The notes: a model not told the origin generated them from the sequence alone. A DNA stretch of 64,000 nt from Bosea sp. 29B (GCF_902506165.1 NZ_LR733817.1:3085937-3149936); one strand, 5' to 3'; positions 26,577-36,231 are shown, counted from the stretch's first letter. Numbers and translations are program-made.

Positions 26577-27119
26577 TCATTGTTTGGCCACTGTGCTGGA
26601 GCGTTTGGCCGCTGCGAGATCATATCCAGCGGGAAGCGCCTTGGATTCTGGCCAGAACGCTCCATCGATCGTCATCAGGACGCCCGACAGGACGCGATTG
26701 TACATCAACCTGTAAAGCATTTCTGTCGGAATGACCGCCCGGGCGGAATGCCGCTGGTTGATCTCCGGGGCTGACATCGGCCGCCCTTCCCCCAGGATCA
26801 TTTCAATCGCTTCGCTCACGACTTTCTTGTTGAATGCGCGGCTATGATACGCCTTGTCACCATCGAACGACGGCGTAAACGCCGCAGTCTCGGGTGCTGC
26901 CGGCCCAGTGCCTTTCGCAGCCGCAGGCGCTCCCGCCGAGGTGGGTTCATTCAGGCTCACCGGCTCGCCAGTGAGCCTGGAAAGATATTCTGCCACGTGC
27001 TTTTGCTCTGTCAGCTTGGCAGTGACGAGCCGATTCAGGTCGTCGAGCTCCCGGCTGATGTCTTCCAGCTCCTGGCGCGCGTAGGCGATCGCCTGCGCCT
27101 TATGTTGATCTTTTGCCAT
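26577..27119 (-). CDS. Coiled-coil and winged-helix protein of unknown function
   Basis: A 180-aa protein. The N-terminal 55 residues (ARQELEDISRELDDLNRLV) form a predicted coiled coil, then a Pro/Ala-rich linker, then a C-terminal domain (VSEAIEMILGEGRPMSAPEI and MLYRLMYNRVLSGVL) that looks like a HARE-HTH or winged helix. Such a layout suits a DNA-binding accessory protein. It is convergent with the recombinase gene. Function not known. Confidence 0.6.
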   Translation of the reverse strand: MAKDQHKAQAIAYARQELEDISRELDDLNRLVTAKLTEQKHVAEYLSRLTGEPVSLNEPTSAGAPAAAKGTGPAAPETAAFTPSFDGDKAYHSRAFNKKVVSEAIEMILGEGRPMSAPEINQRHSARAVIPTEMLYRLMYNRVLSGVLMTIDGAFWPESKALPAGYDLAAAKRSSTVAKQ

Positions 27120-27232
27120 GGTTTGACCGTCACTCGGTGAAGCAAAAATGGTGAATTACGGATCGTATGATAATGCTATGAAGTGGTGTACGTGGTATCA
27201 AGTCGGCATCCGAAATCGCTAGGATTCATCAC

Positions 27233-27748
27233 TTGGACAGCCTGACTTCCGCGTTCCCGCCGCCTGCCGTCCCGCCCTTCTCGAAGATCGTGTTCGACCT
27301 TCATGGACTGCACTGTCTGTTCAGTCCCAGCCCGCCGTTCGCGCAGTTCCTCGAGGCGTATGGCCTCGACTGTGCTGTCACCATCCCGGAAGTGAGCGTA
27401 GCGTTCCTCGAGGGTTACGCGCGCGCGGCTCGCTGCCGTCCGATCGGCGGGGAGCTGCTGCTCGCTCACTCCGAGGCCATTGCATCCTCGCTTGGCCGTC
27501 TCGATATGCGATCGCTGTGTTCGGTTGGCGTCAGGCAGAAGATGCTGGCCAATCCGGTTGTCCAGCGACTGCTGAGTGAGAACCCGAGATGGCGGTTGCA
27601 GGCGATGGTAGTTGCTGCAGCCGTTGGACACGGAATGCCGATCTTGGGCTTCGGCTCGTTCTATCGAGTTTTCGATCGGCATTTTCGGATCTCTACCGGG
27701 GTTTGCGATCCTCGAAACGGAGAATGGCTGGTGCCACCTATCGCCTGA
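27233..27748 (+). CDS. Hypothetical protein, possibly PIN-like
   Basis: A 171-aa frame starting with TTG at 27233 (AGGA 8 nt upstream; no in-frame ATG nearby). It has FDLHGLHCLF near the N-terminus, TIPEVSVAFLEGYARA, and LQAMVVAAAVGHGMPILGF near the C-terminus, an order of acidic-hydrophobic blocks that faintly recalls PIN domains, but the usual acidic tetrad is incomplete. An overlapping minus-strand frame has Arg/Gln-rich low-quality sequence, so the plus strand is preferred. Confidence 0.4.
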   Translation: MDSLTSAFPPPAVPPFSKIVFDLHGLHCLFSPSPPFAQFLEAYGLDCAVTIPEVSVAFLEGYARAARCRPIGGELLLAHSEAIASSLGRLDMRSLCSVGVRQKMLANPVVQRLLSENPRWRLQAMVVAAAVGHGMPILGFGSFYRVFDRHFRISTGVCDPRNGEWLVPPIA

Positions 27749-27809
27749 AGTCGCGAGCCTAGACGTCTTGCATGGCGCTGCGGGAGCTCCTCGCGGCGCC
27801 GTTTTGCGT

Positions 27810-27989
27810 TCAGCTGTCATACTCATCCGGATCGCCGCCTGTCAGCGTAAGCAGCTGGCGCATAAACGTCCTGCGCGCCTCTTCATCCGGCTCAATTTCA
27901 TAGTGCTGGACTCGGCCATCCGAATCGCGGACTGCACGCTTCTCCAGCGACTGAAATAGGGACTCCATGTCATTCGCCTCGCGAGGCAT
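27810..27989 (-). CDS. Small acidic 59-aa protein
   Basis: Reads MPREANDMESLFQSLEKRAV... and ends GGDPDEYDS, with an excellent ribosome site (GGAGGTC, 6 nt before the ATG). It is highly charged and acidic at its C-terminus, without a recognised family. The strong start makes it likely real. Small acidic proteins in such islands can be anti-restriction or antitoxin-like, but there is no direct evidence here. Confidence 0.6.
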   Translation of the reverse strand: MPREANDMESLFQSLEKRAVRDSDGRVQHYEIEPDEEARRTFMRQLLTLTGGDPDEYDS

Positions 27990-28505
27990 ATTTTGACCTC
28001 CATCACATTCGGCGCCGGTATCTCATTGACCCGGCAGTGTGATTCATACAGTAGTTTCGGTGGCGTTGTAAAGTACTGAAGTGATGAATCGGTGGATTGC
28101 GATTTTTGTCGGAATGGCAGGTGAACGGGCCTTGTCCTGGGATCGTGCTCGTTGACATGGCATTTTCGCACTCTAGCAACATATTGAAATTACTAGATAA
28201 TATCTGAATCGAGGAAGCGCTTCCGTCTGGAGGGCTGTTCCGCGCTGCCCCAAGCCAATGTTCGGCATGCCTCCCCTGCACCCCGGCGTGTTGCAAGGTA
28301 GGAATTGTGTGAAAGAATTGATTTGGCTGTTGCCAAGCATCTTGGCTTCGATGACTTCAAAGTGGGTGAACGAGCATTTCAAGCGGGCAGGGCGTTGGGT
28401 TTTATTTTATAACGGCGAAGTTCTCTTCGATTTAGTCTTTGGAAACATCTTCCCTGGTACGTCGGCCCTGCGGATCTCGGATCGGCCCCTTTCTGGATGT
28501 GAGCC
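27990..28505. other. Spacer with no firm gene
   Basis: A plus-strand frame from 28258 overlaps the next gene and lacks support. The DNA is less GC-rich than its neighbours, including an AT-rich stretch at 28150-28210. No promoter motif could be assigned. Confidence 0.35.
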
Positions 28506-29510
28506 ATGCGACTCCGTCTACCTTTCGTCTATGAGACACGCAGCCTCGTTCGCGCGGGCCGACTTCAACATGACAAAAATGTTCGAGCCGAAATCGACGT
28601 CGAGATCGCGGAGGCGCCGGGGTTAGAGGACCATGTCGTCTTCGAGCTTCGTGATTACCAGATCGCGCGATGGTCCAATCGGCTATACGCAAGGTGGCTG
28701 CGCGGCGACGAGCAGTACATTCAGTCCAAGATCGACACGGGAGGGCGCGAGCGCCGTCAGGTGCAATCTCCCGAATTGCCCATTCCTCCGTATATGAGGA
28801 GGGTGAGGTTTGGCGTTGTCAAGAATGCGTTCCAGGCGCCGGCCGTGCTTGAGGCGCAGGTGCGGATTCGCGATCTTCCACACGACCGCGAGTGCCACAT
28901 CGAGACGTGGAACGCCAGAATGCGAGATATGCTGGCAGAGCAGGCTCGCGCGTTTTATCACCGAACTCTCCTCGCATCAGAGACAGCCCTTTGGGTTCAG
29001 TGCGAGGAGCCTGTTTGGCAGATTGACAATGCTCGGAACGACACGCTTCACCGGCTCGGGCCCGTCCGTCTGGTTGAGGCCTATCGTGCCAATCTGGTGA
29101 TTGCCCCCGACTTTCGACTAGCGCACCGCCAGTTCCGGCTGGACCGCATCGACGATGCCTGGGTCTTTGCCGGGGAGCATCGGCCTGTCGATGACGGGGG
29201 GTGGCGGGGGCCGCAAGGGATCGTACCGGAGCGTTCGGATTGGCTGGCGCTCGCGGCCTGTGTGATCGAATTCCTTGAGAAAGATGGGGGCTTACCCGAC
29301 TTCTTCAGCGAACCACGCGTCTCCGATCAGGTGTTTTTCAACAGGGCCGACAAGCTCCTGAAAGCGACGACCGAGAACGATGTTCCGACCAAAATGGCTT
29401 CCAAGCTGCAACTCGTGCGCAAGCGTTGGGAGTTCGAGAGGCGGTGCTGGGAGCGAGACGAACTAGCCAAGCGGATAGCTCGAATGGAGCAGGATCAAGG
29501 CCTGCGCTGA
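28506..29510 (+). CDS. Hypothetical protein, 334 aa
   Basis: A long, composition-normal frame starting MRLRLPFVYETRSLVRAG. It is rich in Arg and aromatic residues, has no signal peptide or membrane span, and has a charged C-terminal helix (ERDELAKRIARMEQDQ). I do not recognise a family. It stands convergent to the HNH/ATPase pair (29587-32138) and separated from it by 76 nt, so it could belong to the same defence-rich segment. Confidence 0.65.
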   Translation: MRLRLPFVYETRSLVRAGRLQHDKNVRAEIDVEIAEAPGLEDHVVFELRDYQIARWSNRLYARWLRGDEQYIQSKIDTGGRERRQVQSPELPIPPYMRRVRFGVVKNAFQAPAVLEAQVRIRDLPHDRECHIETWNARMRDMLAEQARAFYHRTLLASETALWVQCEEPVWQIDNARNDTLHRLGPVRLVEAYRANLVIAPDFRLAHRQFRLDRIDDAWVFAGEHRPVDDGGWRGPQGIVPERSDWLALAACVIEFLEKDGGLPDFFSEPRVSDQVFFNRADKLLKATTENDVPTKMASKLQLVRKRWEFERRCWERDELAKRIARMEQDQGLR

Positions 29511-29586
29511 CCAGGTTATTGGATCCTATCAGATCGTTTTCGCCATTGCCCCAACCAAGCGCGTGGCTGCCGCAATCTGCCTGATC

Positions 29587-30426
29587 TCACACAAGCTCTC
29601 GGGCCTTGCTATCCGCCGGCGTCGAGATCTGATCCCAGATGAAATCCATTGCTGCACCATCCAAGGCGAGGCCGCGGTAGAAGGCCGTAGGCCAGCCGTT
29701 CGAGCCGTTGCTTTCGTCGCAGATTTCCAGTTCCGTTTGGATCAGCTCTGCCATGCTCTTGGTTGGGCTGTTTTTCGATCGCTTCTGGATCGTAGACGGC
29801 AGGTCGCCCCAGCTGTTTTCCATAGCCCGGTAGAAGGCCCTGCCCAGGACGTTATCGAGATGAAACTGGACGAGTTCGGCTCGGGCGGTGGGCAAGCTTG
29901 CTGAAGCTTTGGCCCTGAACGTCGCGGCTTCGAGGGGGCGCTGAAATTCAACATGCCAAATGGCGTCATTCGCCCACGAGTCGAAATAGGGGTGGATGAA
30001 ACGCTTCGGCGAGCGGTTGCCCTTGTAGGTTTTGCGCTTAACGCCGGAATTGCAGTGCGCGCAGGCTGGCAGGAGGTTCGCGCGCATGATCGCGAGCTCC
30101 GGAAAAGTGCGGCGCGGAAGATAATGATCCAGCGAACCGATCGTCGGTGACCCGCAAAGGGGGCAGGACTTGAGCCCCTTCTTATGCCGGATCTCGTTGA
30201 AGGGGCCGCTGCTGGCTCGGCTGGAGTAGAGTTTATACTGGCGGTCAGCGACACCATCGCCAAAATTGAATGGCTTCAGCTTCCACGGGTCGCCGGCATG
30301 GTTACGGTAGGCTTTGTAGGTCGCCAGCCAGTCTGTCTCATGAGCGGACCAGATTGGGTCGGTGCAGAGGTCGGTGATGACGGCATCGTCTTCCTCCGCC
30401 GTGGCGGGCACAGGCAGGTGCTTCAT
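29587..30426 (-). CDS. HNH endonuclease, PtuB-like, partner of the adjacent ATPase
   Basis: A 279-aa protein with an HNH nuclease core: zinc-binding Cys88 and Cys91 in SCPLCG, Asp100-His101 in SLDHYLP, Asn117 in ANLLP, and Cys122/Cys125 followed by Asn126 in ACAHCNSG. The start overlaps the ATPase stop in an ATGA junction, so the two are one translational unit. An AAA ATPase followed by an HNH protein is the layout of Septu (PtuA/PtuB) anti-phage systems and of PtuAB effectors in some retrons (family knowledge). Assignment to Septu is by architecture; a divergent ATPase-HNH system is the alternative. Confidence 0.82.
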   Translation of the reverse strand: MKHLPVPATAEEDDAVITDLCTDPIWSAHETDWLATYKAYRNHAGDPWKLKPFNFGDGVADRQYKLYSSRASSGPFNEIRHKKGLKSCPLCGSPTIGSLDHYLPRRTFPELAIMRANLLPACAHCNSGVKRKTYKGNRSPKRFIHPYFDSWANDAIWHVEFQRPLEAATFRAKASASLPTARAELVQFHLDNVLGRAFYRAMENSWGDLPSTIQKRSKNSPTKSMAELIQTELEICDESNGSNGWPTAFYRGLALDGAAMDFIWDQISTPADSKARELV

Positions 30427-32138
30427 TCGGACGGCCGTTGCGCACGCAGATGCCCGGCGATGAACGACAGGCTTTCAGGATTCAATTCCGCACCGTAATC
30501 GCGGATGATTTTCTCGATTCCCAGATCCCTTCCGACGCGATCCGTCCATTCTTCGAGCTTCTTTTGGTAGCGGTGCTCCATGTCGGTGTCGCCAAAGACA
30601 AATTGGGAGATTTTGTCGATGCTCGCACCGAAGGTTTGCATCCGGGGCTCAACGATCTGGATCTGACGGTCCTGGAGTGTGAGGACCTTGACCCGTTGAC
30701 GGGGCGCTTCGCGAACCACATAGGCCGAGTGGGTCGCAATGATTGCGACCGAGCCCGTCGCTTCGAGGATCCCGTAGAGAACTTCCATCAAATCCGAAAC
30801 GAAATTGGGATGGAGGTGCGTTTCCGGCTCATCGATCAGGAGAAGGCTACCCTGTTCCACGGAAGCGATGGCCTGGACTGCAAAACGCATCATGGCGTAT
30901 TCGCCGCTGCTCAGCGCCTTCGGTGAATGGAGTTCATCGAGGATGATCGGAGAGCGGGTCCAATCGAGCTGATGCAGGAGGCGCAAGCCGGCCTGCTCAT
31001 TCAGTCGCTGCTTGATCGGGAAGAGGCGCTGCCCGTCCACTATGATCGATGCACGCAGATCCTCCTGCTCAGCTTGGAGCGGGCGCAAGGGTACGTATAG
31101 GCTTTGCCAGACGTTCAGCTTCTTCAGCACTGACCGGACGAGGCTCGCCCGCGACTCCTCGTCTTGCGGGCCAAATCGGTCGGGGCCCTCATCTCTCACA
31201 CATGCCATTAGAGAAGTCAGAAGTGAGTCAGCTCCTTCTTCGCGCGTAGCGTTGATGGCAAAATACTCATAATCGATCCCATGCCAGGCGCCGATGGAAC
31301 TTGGAAAGGGATCGGTCGGAACGGCAGAAAACACCAGCACGCGCCGCGGCATGATTTCCGGTGTGAGTTTGGATGAAACCGAGGATGGATCGAACGCTTC
31401 ATCACGGGTCAGGCGGTCCACCAGCGCCTTGAGCAACTGGGTTTTGCCGACACCGTTGCGCCCGATGAGGACAGCAACTCTGTCTTGAAACAGAGGATTT
31501 CCATCGAACGCGAAATCAATCTGGTATGGGTTGTCAGCTGCGGGCAGGGATGTTTCGAACGAGAAGCTTCCGGTTAGATCTTCCACTGGTGCCGGCGGGG
31601 ATCTGCGGAAATGACGGGCGCTGCGCCGCAAGGCCGTGTAGCCGTTTACGGCCCTCAATACGCCGAAGTGGAAGCTCTCGGTGTCGGCGAGCGTCAGGCT
31701 CGCTTGGTTGCTTCCCTCAATGCGAGCGACGACGATATCCCCGAGCCTGCGAAGGGCACTGATGCCGGCTTCGAAACCAAGTGCTCTGATGACGTGGCTG
31801 TACGCATCCTCATCGGGAAGGAGCGAGACGAAGGAGCGATTCAGCTTTTCGAGCGTGAGCGTTCCTCCGTGCTCGACAAGGAGGCGCTCCAGTTCCGGAG
31901 AGGTGCGGTCGATTCCTTCCATCATGAAACGGGCAGGAATTTGAATTAGCAGATCGCCGTTGATGACAAACAGCGTAGCGCAGAAATTTAGACCAAAATC
32001 GTTCCAGCTGAGTGTTCGCTCGTCCTTTTCAGGGCTGAGTATAATTCCTGGATTTCCTGCCAATCTTGCGGTCGCGACAGCATGAGCGCCTCCAATGAGC
32101 ACGCCTACATCGACATTCGCTGGGATTTGCTCAGGCAT
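30423..32138 (-). CDS. AAA/ABC-type ATPase, PtuA-like, with N-terminal extension
   Basis: A 571-aa ATPase counted from ATG 32138 (a TTG at 32204 is a longer alternative). Walker A GRNGVGKT lies at about residues 226-233, ABC-like signature LSSGE at 409-413, Walker B LLLIDEPE at 432-439 and a THSAYVV switch after it, so it is an OLD/SMC-like AAA_21 ATPase. About 200 residues precede the Walker A domain, longer than in typical PtuA, and may sense a trigger. It is probably a phage-defence ATPase that controls the HNH nuclease encoded 3' of it. Confidence 0.82.
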   Translation of the reverse strand: MPEQIPANVDVGVLIGGAHAVATARLAGNPGIILSPEKDERTLSWNDFGLNFCATLFVINGDLLIQIPARFMMEGIDRTSPELERLLVEHGGTLTLEKLNRSFVSLLPDEDAYSHVIRALGFEAGISALRRLGDIVVARIEGSNQASLTLADTESFHFGVLRAVNGYTALRRSARHFRRSPPAPVEDLTGSFSFETSLPAADNPYQIDFAFDGNPLFQDRVAVLIGRNGVGKTQLLKALVDRLTRDEAFDPSSVSSKLTPEIMPRRVLVFSAVPTDPFPSSIGAWHGIDYEYFAINATREEGADSLLTSLMACVRDEGPDRFGPQDEESRASLVRSVLKKLNVWQSLYVPLRPLQAEQEDLRASIIVDGQRLFPIKQRLNEQAGLRLLHQLDWTRSPIILDELHSPKALSSGEYAMMRFAVQAIASVEQGSLLLIDEPETHLHPNFVSDLMEVLYGILEATGSVAIIATHSAYVVREAPRQRVKVLTLQDRQIQIVEPRMQTFGASIDKISQFVFGDTDMEHRYQKKLEEWTDRVGRDLGIEKIIRDYGAELNPESLSFIAGHLRAQRPSE

Positions 32139-32338
32139 TTCGCATGTGCCGTTGTTTTCGAGGCAAAACGAGGCACCTATGCGACGCCATACTGAGTCCC
32201 GCAAGGGTAGGGAGCTTGTCTCGTCGGAGTCGCGTTCAGATTGAACATGGCTCCGAGAAGGATCTCGATCTCAGTCAGTGAGAGGCAAGCGAGGAGTTGG
32301 CCTGCGGACTTGCTGTTGCCAGGGATCGTCCGCGCCGT

Positions 32339-32977
32339 ATGGTGGGGATCGGGCGTTCCGGGCTGCAGATGATTTTGCCGCTGACGCCGAAGTTTGCGCT
32401 GATGATGCACGATAGCAATGTGTACAATGCGGCCTCAGATCGAAACATCATCACTCTTTCCAGCGCCGCGGAGGTGTCAGGGCTGAACGAGCTCCAATGG
32501 CTGAATGCGTATCAGAACGTGTATTTTCCGCCGGCATTCGATCAGCAGAGCCTGGATACCCTCATGCGCGTCGTACGCCCGGAGGGTGGGCTTTTCGAGT
32601 TCCGACGGCTGGAGCGCGTAGGCAATGACAATCGCTACCATCCTACCGATAAGGACGAGTTTTCGCCGCCGAGCGAGGGAGTGAAGTCAGAGCTGCTCCT
32701 CCAATCAGCAAGGCCTTTGCCGCGGGATATCCGGCTCCGTGCAGTTCGCCTTCGAGAACGCCCGGTAGTTTACGATGATGGGTCTATCGCCTCGCCCCAA
32801 CGTGATCCGGCCTGGGAGGATATCGTCAGCCATTTCACACGGGAGATGCGGGCTGGACGAGCTAGCCTAGGGCGGTTTTGGGAGTTCGTGGATCGGCATC
32901 CGCTGTCTGGGGAGATCGGCCGTTGGTTGAAAATGGCAAAGCGCCGTTCGGACCGGCGGCGTCGCGCGGCAGCTTGA
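32339..32977 (+). CDS. DUF4238-like protein, apparently lacking its N-terminal part
   Basis: A 212-aa frame. ILPLTPKFALMMHDSNVYN followed by ELQWLNAYQNVYF is the pattern found in the C-terminal half of DUF4238 proteins, where it follows a ITSDNPV-type segment that is absent here. Upstream DNA belongs to the 5' region of the ATPase gene on the other strand, so the 5' part has probably been lost. An in-frame TTG at 32297 gives a longer version. Likely a truncated cargo gene. Confidence 0.5.
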   Translation: MVGIGRSGLQMILPLTPKFALMMHDSNVYNAASDRNIITLSSAAEVSGLNELQWLNAYQNVYFPPAFDQQSLDTLMRVVRPEGGLFEFRRLERVGNDNRYHPTDKDEFSPPSEGVKSELLLQSARPLPRDIRLRAVRLRERPVVYDDGSIASPQRDPAWEDIVSHFTREMRAGRASLGRFWEFVDRHPLSGEIGRWLKMAKRRSDRRRRAAA

Positions 32978-33001
32978 CAGAGGAGCGGGGGCGCGCTCCG
33001 G

Positions 33002-33757
33002 CTAGTCATCAAGGCCCATATTCATGTTTTCGATCGCGACGACACGCTTGTCGATGAACATCATCTTGCGCTTCGGTGCTCCCGGATCCGTGAGGCGCGA
33101 TGTCAGAGAGACGATGCAGACGCGCCAGTCCGGAATCTTTGGCTGTGGGGCATCGAGGTATCCAATCAGAACAGTTACGCTGCGCCGTTCCAATTCTTTC
33201 ACGGCGGCCAGGGTGTGATCATAGAGAGGGCGACGGGCGGTGTCTGACATCGGTATCCCATCGGACTGCTCAGCTAGACAGAACGACACCAAGTCGAGAT
33301 ATTCGCGCAGGCTCTCGACATCTGCCTCATATGCTTCCGGCAGATTGGGAGCGTGCATCAGATGGGCGCAGCACCGCGCCGCCTCCCGGACCTGAGCCTG
33401 CGTCGTGAACCGTGCCACCTCCAGAGGCCACAGCTTTCCGTAGGTCTCGCTGACCTCGGCCTCTGCTTGCTCCCTTGGGATCGTCACACGAGGCGCGGTG
33501 TAGTGTCCGGGCTCCTGACCGAAAGCCTGGGCAATTCGATCCAAGGCCTCGTCGCTGACCGCCTCGCCGCGCTCCACACGCTCAACGGTGGAAAGGGAAA
33601 CCCGGGCGAAATCCGCCAAGGTCGTTTTCTTCCAGTTGCGGAGCTTGCGGGTGACGGCGACGGAAAATGCGACAACATCCAGCGGTGGCTTGCGCAGCTC
33701 GCTCTCTTCGACATGCTCAAGATCCGAGGCGCGGCTGAGAACTGTTTTCAAAGACAT
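33002..33757 (-). CDS. XRE-family transcriptional regulator
   Basis: A 251-aa protein with an HTH_XRE domain at about residues 38-85 (TTLADFARVSLSTVERVERG) and a C-terminal domain of about 150 residues without a known family. AGGAGGCAAGACCG precedes the chosen ATG, so the frame extension to 33853 is unlikely. It probably controls neighbouring island genes. Confidence 0.8.
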   Translation of the reverse strand: MSLKTVLSRASDLEHVEESELRKPPLDVVAFSVAVTRKLRNWKKTTLADFARVSLSTVERVERGEAVSDEALDRIAQAFGQEPGHYTAPRVTIPREQAEAEVSETYGKLWPLEVARFTTQAQVREAARCCAHLMHAPNLPEAYEADVESLREYLDLVSFCLAEQSDGIPMSDTARRPLYDHTLAAVKELERRSVTVLIGYLDAPQPKIPDWRVCIVSLTSRLTDPGAPKRKMMFIDKRVVAIENMNMGLDD

Positions 33758-33892
33758 CGGTCTTGCCTCCTGACTGAGGCGAAGATGCCGAACGGCTGAA
33801 CGCGAAAACAGCCGGAAAAAACCTTCAGGGCGGCCCCGCAGGCGCACAGCCAAAATGATATTTCGGCAAACTGGCGCATTGATGCCGTTGAG

Positions 33893-34426
33893 CTACCGCG
33901 GCCTCGTCCGTTTCCTTGCAGCAAAAGCAGTGGCATCGGCGGCCATCCGAGCTTCGAAGGTCTCCACCTCGATTGCAGCTCGATCCGGCAGCCTTCCGGC
34001 AAACCCGCGAGCGGCCGCTTCGATTTGAGGGGCGATGGCTTCGGTTGAGCGTAAGGGTTGCCCGCGTTCGCAACGCAAATCGAAGCCAAGCGTCAGGAGA
34101 AATTCGACTGTCTCGTCGTCGCTAAGATAGTCCACGAGCAGTCGGCGCGGATGCCGCTGCAACTCGCGGTCAAGTTCCGTAGGCTCGATCCAGGTGTCGT
34201 CCGTCGGCCGAAAATCGTCGAGGTCATCGAGGTTGATATCGAAATGACGCTTGGTGAAGCGTTTGGCTGCCTCTTCGAGACGATCGCCACCGTAGAGGAG
34301 GGCTGCATCTTCGACGGCATTGAACCCCGGCAAATCCCGTATCTTGGTTGGGGTGGCCGTCTGGTTTTGCGAGAGCGGCTTTCGCCCTCCTGATAGCTGG
34401 GCCGATTTAGCGTATCGCAGCTTCAT
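33893..34426 (-). CDS. Hypothetical protein, 177 aa
   Basis: Begins MKLRYAKSAQLSGG and is rich in acidic and Arg residues (DINLDDLDDFRPTDDTWIEP). No family recognised, no membrane span. ATG at 34426 follows a GTG that is one codon longer. It lies 135 nt upstream of the XRE gene on the same strand and may share its transcript. Confidence 0.6.
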   Translation of the reverse strand: MKLRYAKSAQLSGGRKPLSQNQTATPTKIRDLPGFNAVEDAALLYGGDRLEEAAKRFTKRHFDINLDDLDDFRPTDDTWIEPTELDRELQRHPRRLLVDYLSDDETVEFLLTLGFDLRCERGQPLRSTEAIAPQIEAAARGFAGRLPDRAAIEVETFEARMAADATAFAARKRTRPR

Positions 34427-34656
34427 CACGGCGATTTTCCCGATTCAGAGGTTAGATTCTGACGGAAAAGGATGGAAAGCCAAGGACGTTCTTTGTTTGT
34501 CCTCATTCTTCGGCCGATATTTCCCTTAACTCTGTTACCGCGAGAGCCAGAAGATGCGCCGACCGACGAATGCCGTAACAGCTCGGCTCAAGGTGGGGGC
34601 AATTGCCTGGACATAGATTAACGCTCGATCACATCTGCCGGCCCGAGGTTTAGGTC

Positions 34657-36231
34657 TCAGGTAGCGGCTCCGATCCCGAGAGCAAGATCGATCACGGCCA
34701 GCGCATCGGCGGCTGTTTCGCTTTTGTCGCACCACAATATGCTCTTTGAGCCATCCGCGGTGATCGCGACCTCTGCAAGCGCATCGCGCCACCGGCTCAC
34801 CAGGCGAGGAGAGGTGGTCAGATAGCCAAATGGGATCGGATAAGTACCCTGCGCTACTGGCACATGCACAAGAACCAGTGCCCAAGCGCCAGGCTTCATG
34901 ACGACCTCGAGGGCATTCGGCAAATCCGTTTGGACCGCGAGACTGCGATCGAAAAGTCCTGGCTGATCATGTCGTGGCCCATAGAGAGTCCGCCAGTTTT
35001 TCCAGGATTGCTGAGTGTCGCTCGTTCGAGCCAACAGGACTGTCCCGTCTGGATCCGCAGCCGAGAGCTCGCGGGCGATATTTGCGAATGCAACACTACG
35101 GCCCCAATATCCGGCGCCTGGCGGAAGCCATAGCACAGGCGTCGGCACATCAAGCCGCTCCTGCTCCGCTGAAGGGGCGGTGCGTAACAGCGCTGAGCCA
35201 ATTGCGGTAGCGGCTACGGATCCCATCACGCGCATGCCGGGGCCCTGTTCCCCTTCCAGCTGCCTGGCGCTTTTGTCAGTGCAACTTTGTGCCCAGGCTG
35301 CCTGACCTTCCGAAGACTTAAGGTCTGAGCGTGTCAGAATGCCGCCATCGATCGAGGCCGTCCGGGAGAGTGCATCGTCAAAGTCGGCCGGAGCCTGGAG
35401 CGATTGAACCCGCGCGCTCAAGGCGGCAATCACCGGATCGCGAGAGCTCACGCGGCCGCGGTGCCGGAGCGAGGAGAAATCGGGATCGACACCGAGAGCG
35501 CCGATGCTCGCATCATCCTGCCTGTAGCGGATCGGTAGTTCAAAATGAGCGCCAAACGCCCTCATGAAATGAACGTCCTCGACCAGATGCAAACGGATGT
35601 CCTCTGGACGTCGGCGACGGCTGTGCCGTTGGGCCAATTCCCGAAAGTGGAGATCAAAGGCGTCCCGCGCGCCTTCGGTTGCGTTCGCCGCCCGTTCGCG
35701 ATCAGGAATCGCAATCTCCGGTACGATGCGTCCGAAAACGCCGGTCAGCTCATTGTCATCGACGGGGGTGAACGCGATCAATTCAAATGCCTGCGTAACC
35801 GCGAGCTCTTCGGTCTCGAAGAGCTCGACGTCGTCGTCTGATACCGCTGCGATTCCACGCGACGATAGGGAGAACCGTCCCTCGCGTTCGGAGACGAGCC
35901 CCGTTGCAAGCATATCCTGGACGAGGATCTCCGCTTCTGCAGACCCAAAACCGAAAAACGCTGCAATATCCTCGGTTGCCAGGTCCGGCACGGCATGGAC
36001 GAGGCGCACAGCGTACTCGGCCGCGAGCGGTATCGCGTTTCGCTGCATGATCGTAGCCGTGAAACGAAACCTGTGGGCGCGGATAGCGAAGGAAAGCCGG
36101 TCGATTTCCGACGTGTCCGTGCCGTTCCAGGAGCCGTTGCCGACGCTCCCGCCGGGGCTTTCGTGTGAACTGGGAGAGTTGGGCTGACCCTGTTTCCGGG
36201 GACGCTCGGAATTCGCGCGAAAGGCCTTCAT
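34657..36231 (-). CDS. Unknown 524-aa partner of the NERD-kinase-helicase protein
   Basis: The start overlaps the stop of the helicase gene (ATGA), so the two proteins are translationally coupled. The first ~45 residues are low-complexity and Ser/Gly-rich. A winged-helix-like segment follows at about residues 60-130 (DIAAFFGFGSAEAEILVQDM and GLVSEREGRFSLSSRG). The C-terminal third has LWLPPGAGYWGR and ALVLVHVPVAQGTYPIPFGY. I see no HxK motifs of phospholipase D, no HNH and no Walker motif. Function unknown; context suggests a regulator or effector of the helicase. Confidence 0.7.
   Translation of the reverse strand: MKAFRANSERPRKQGQPNSPSSHESPGGSVGNGSWNGTDTSEIDRLSFAIRAHRFRFTATIMQRNAIPLAAEYAVRLVHAVPDLATEDIAAFFGFGSAEAEILVQDMLATGLVSEREGRFSLSSRGIAAVSDDDVELFETEELAVTQAFELIAFTPVDDNELTGVFGRIVPEIAIPDRERAANATEGARDAFDLHFRELAQRHSRRRRPEDIRLHLVEDVHFMRAFGAHFELPIRYRQDDASIGALGVDPDFSSLRHRGRVSSRDPVIAALSARVQSLQAPADFDDALSRTASIDGGILTRSDLKSSEGQAAWAQSCTDKSARQLEGEQGPGMRVMGSVAATAIGSALLRTAPSAEQERLDVPTPVLWLPPGAGYWGRSVAFANIARELSAADPDGTVLLARTSDTQQSWKNWRTLYGPRHDQPGLFDRSLAVQTDLPNALEVVMKPGAWALVLVHVPVAQGTYPIPFGYLTTSPRLVSRWRDALAEVAITADGSKSILWCDKSETAADALAVIDLALGIGAAT

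Noticed and set aside
27176..27826. Minus-strand frame of 216 codons over the 171-aa hypothetical gene
   Set aside because: Its product is Arg/Gln/Ser-rich and lacks hydrophobic periodicity; the plus-strand frame looks more like a folded protein.
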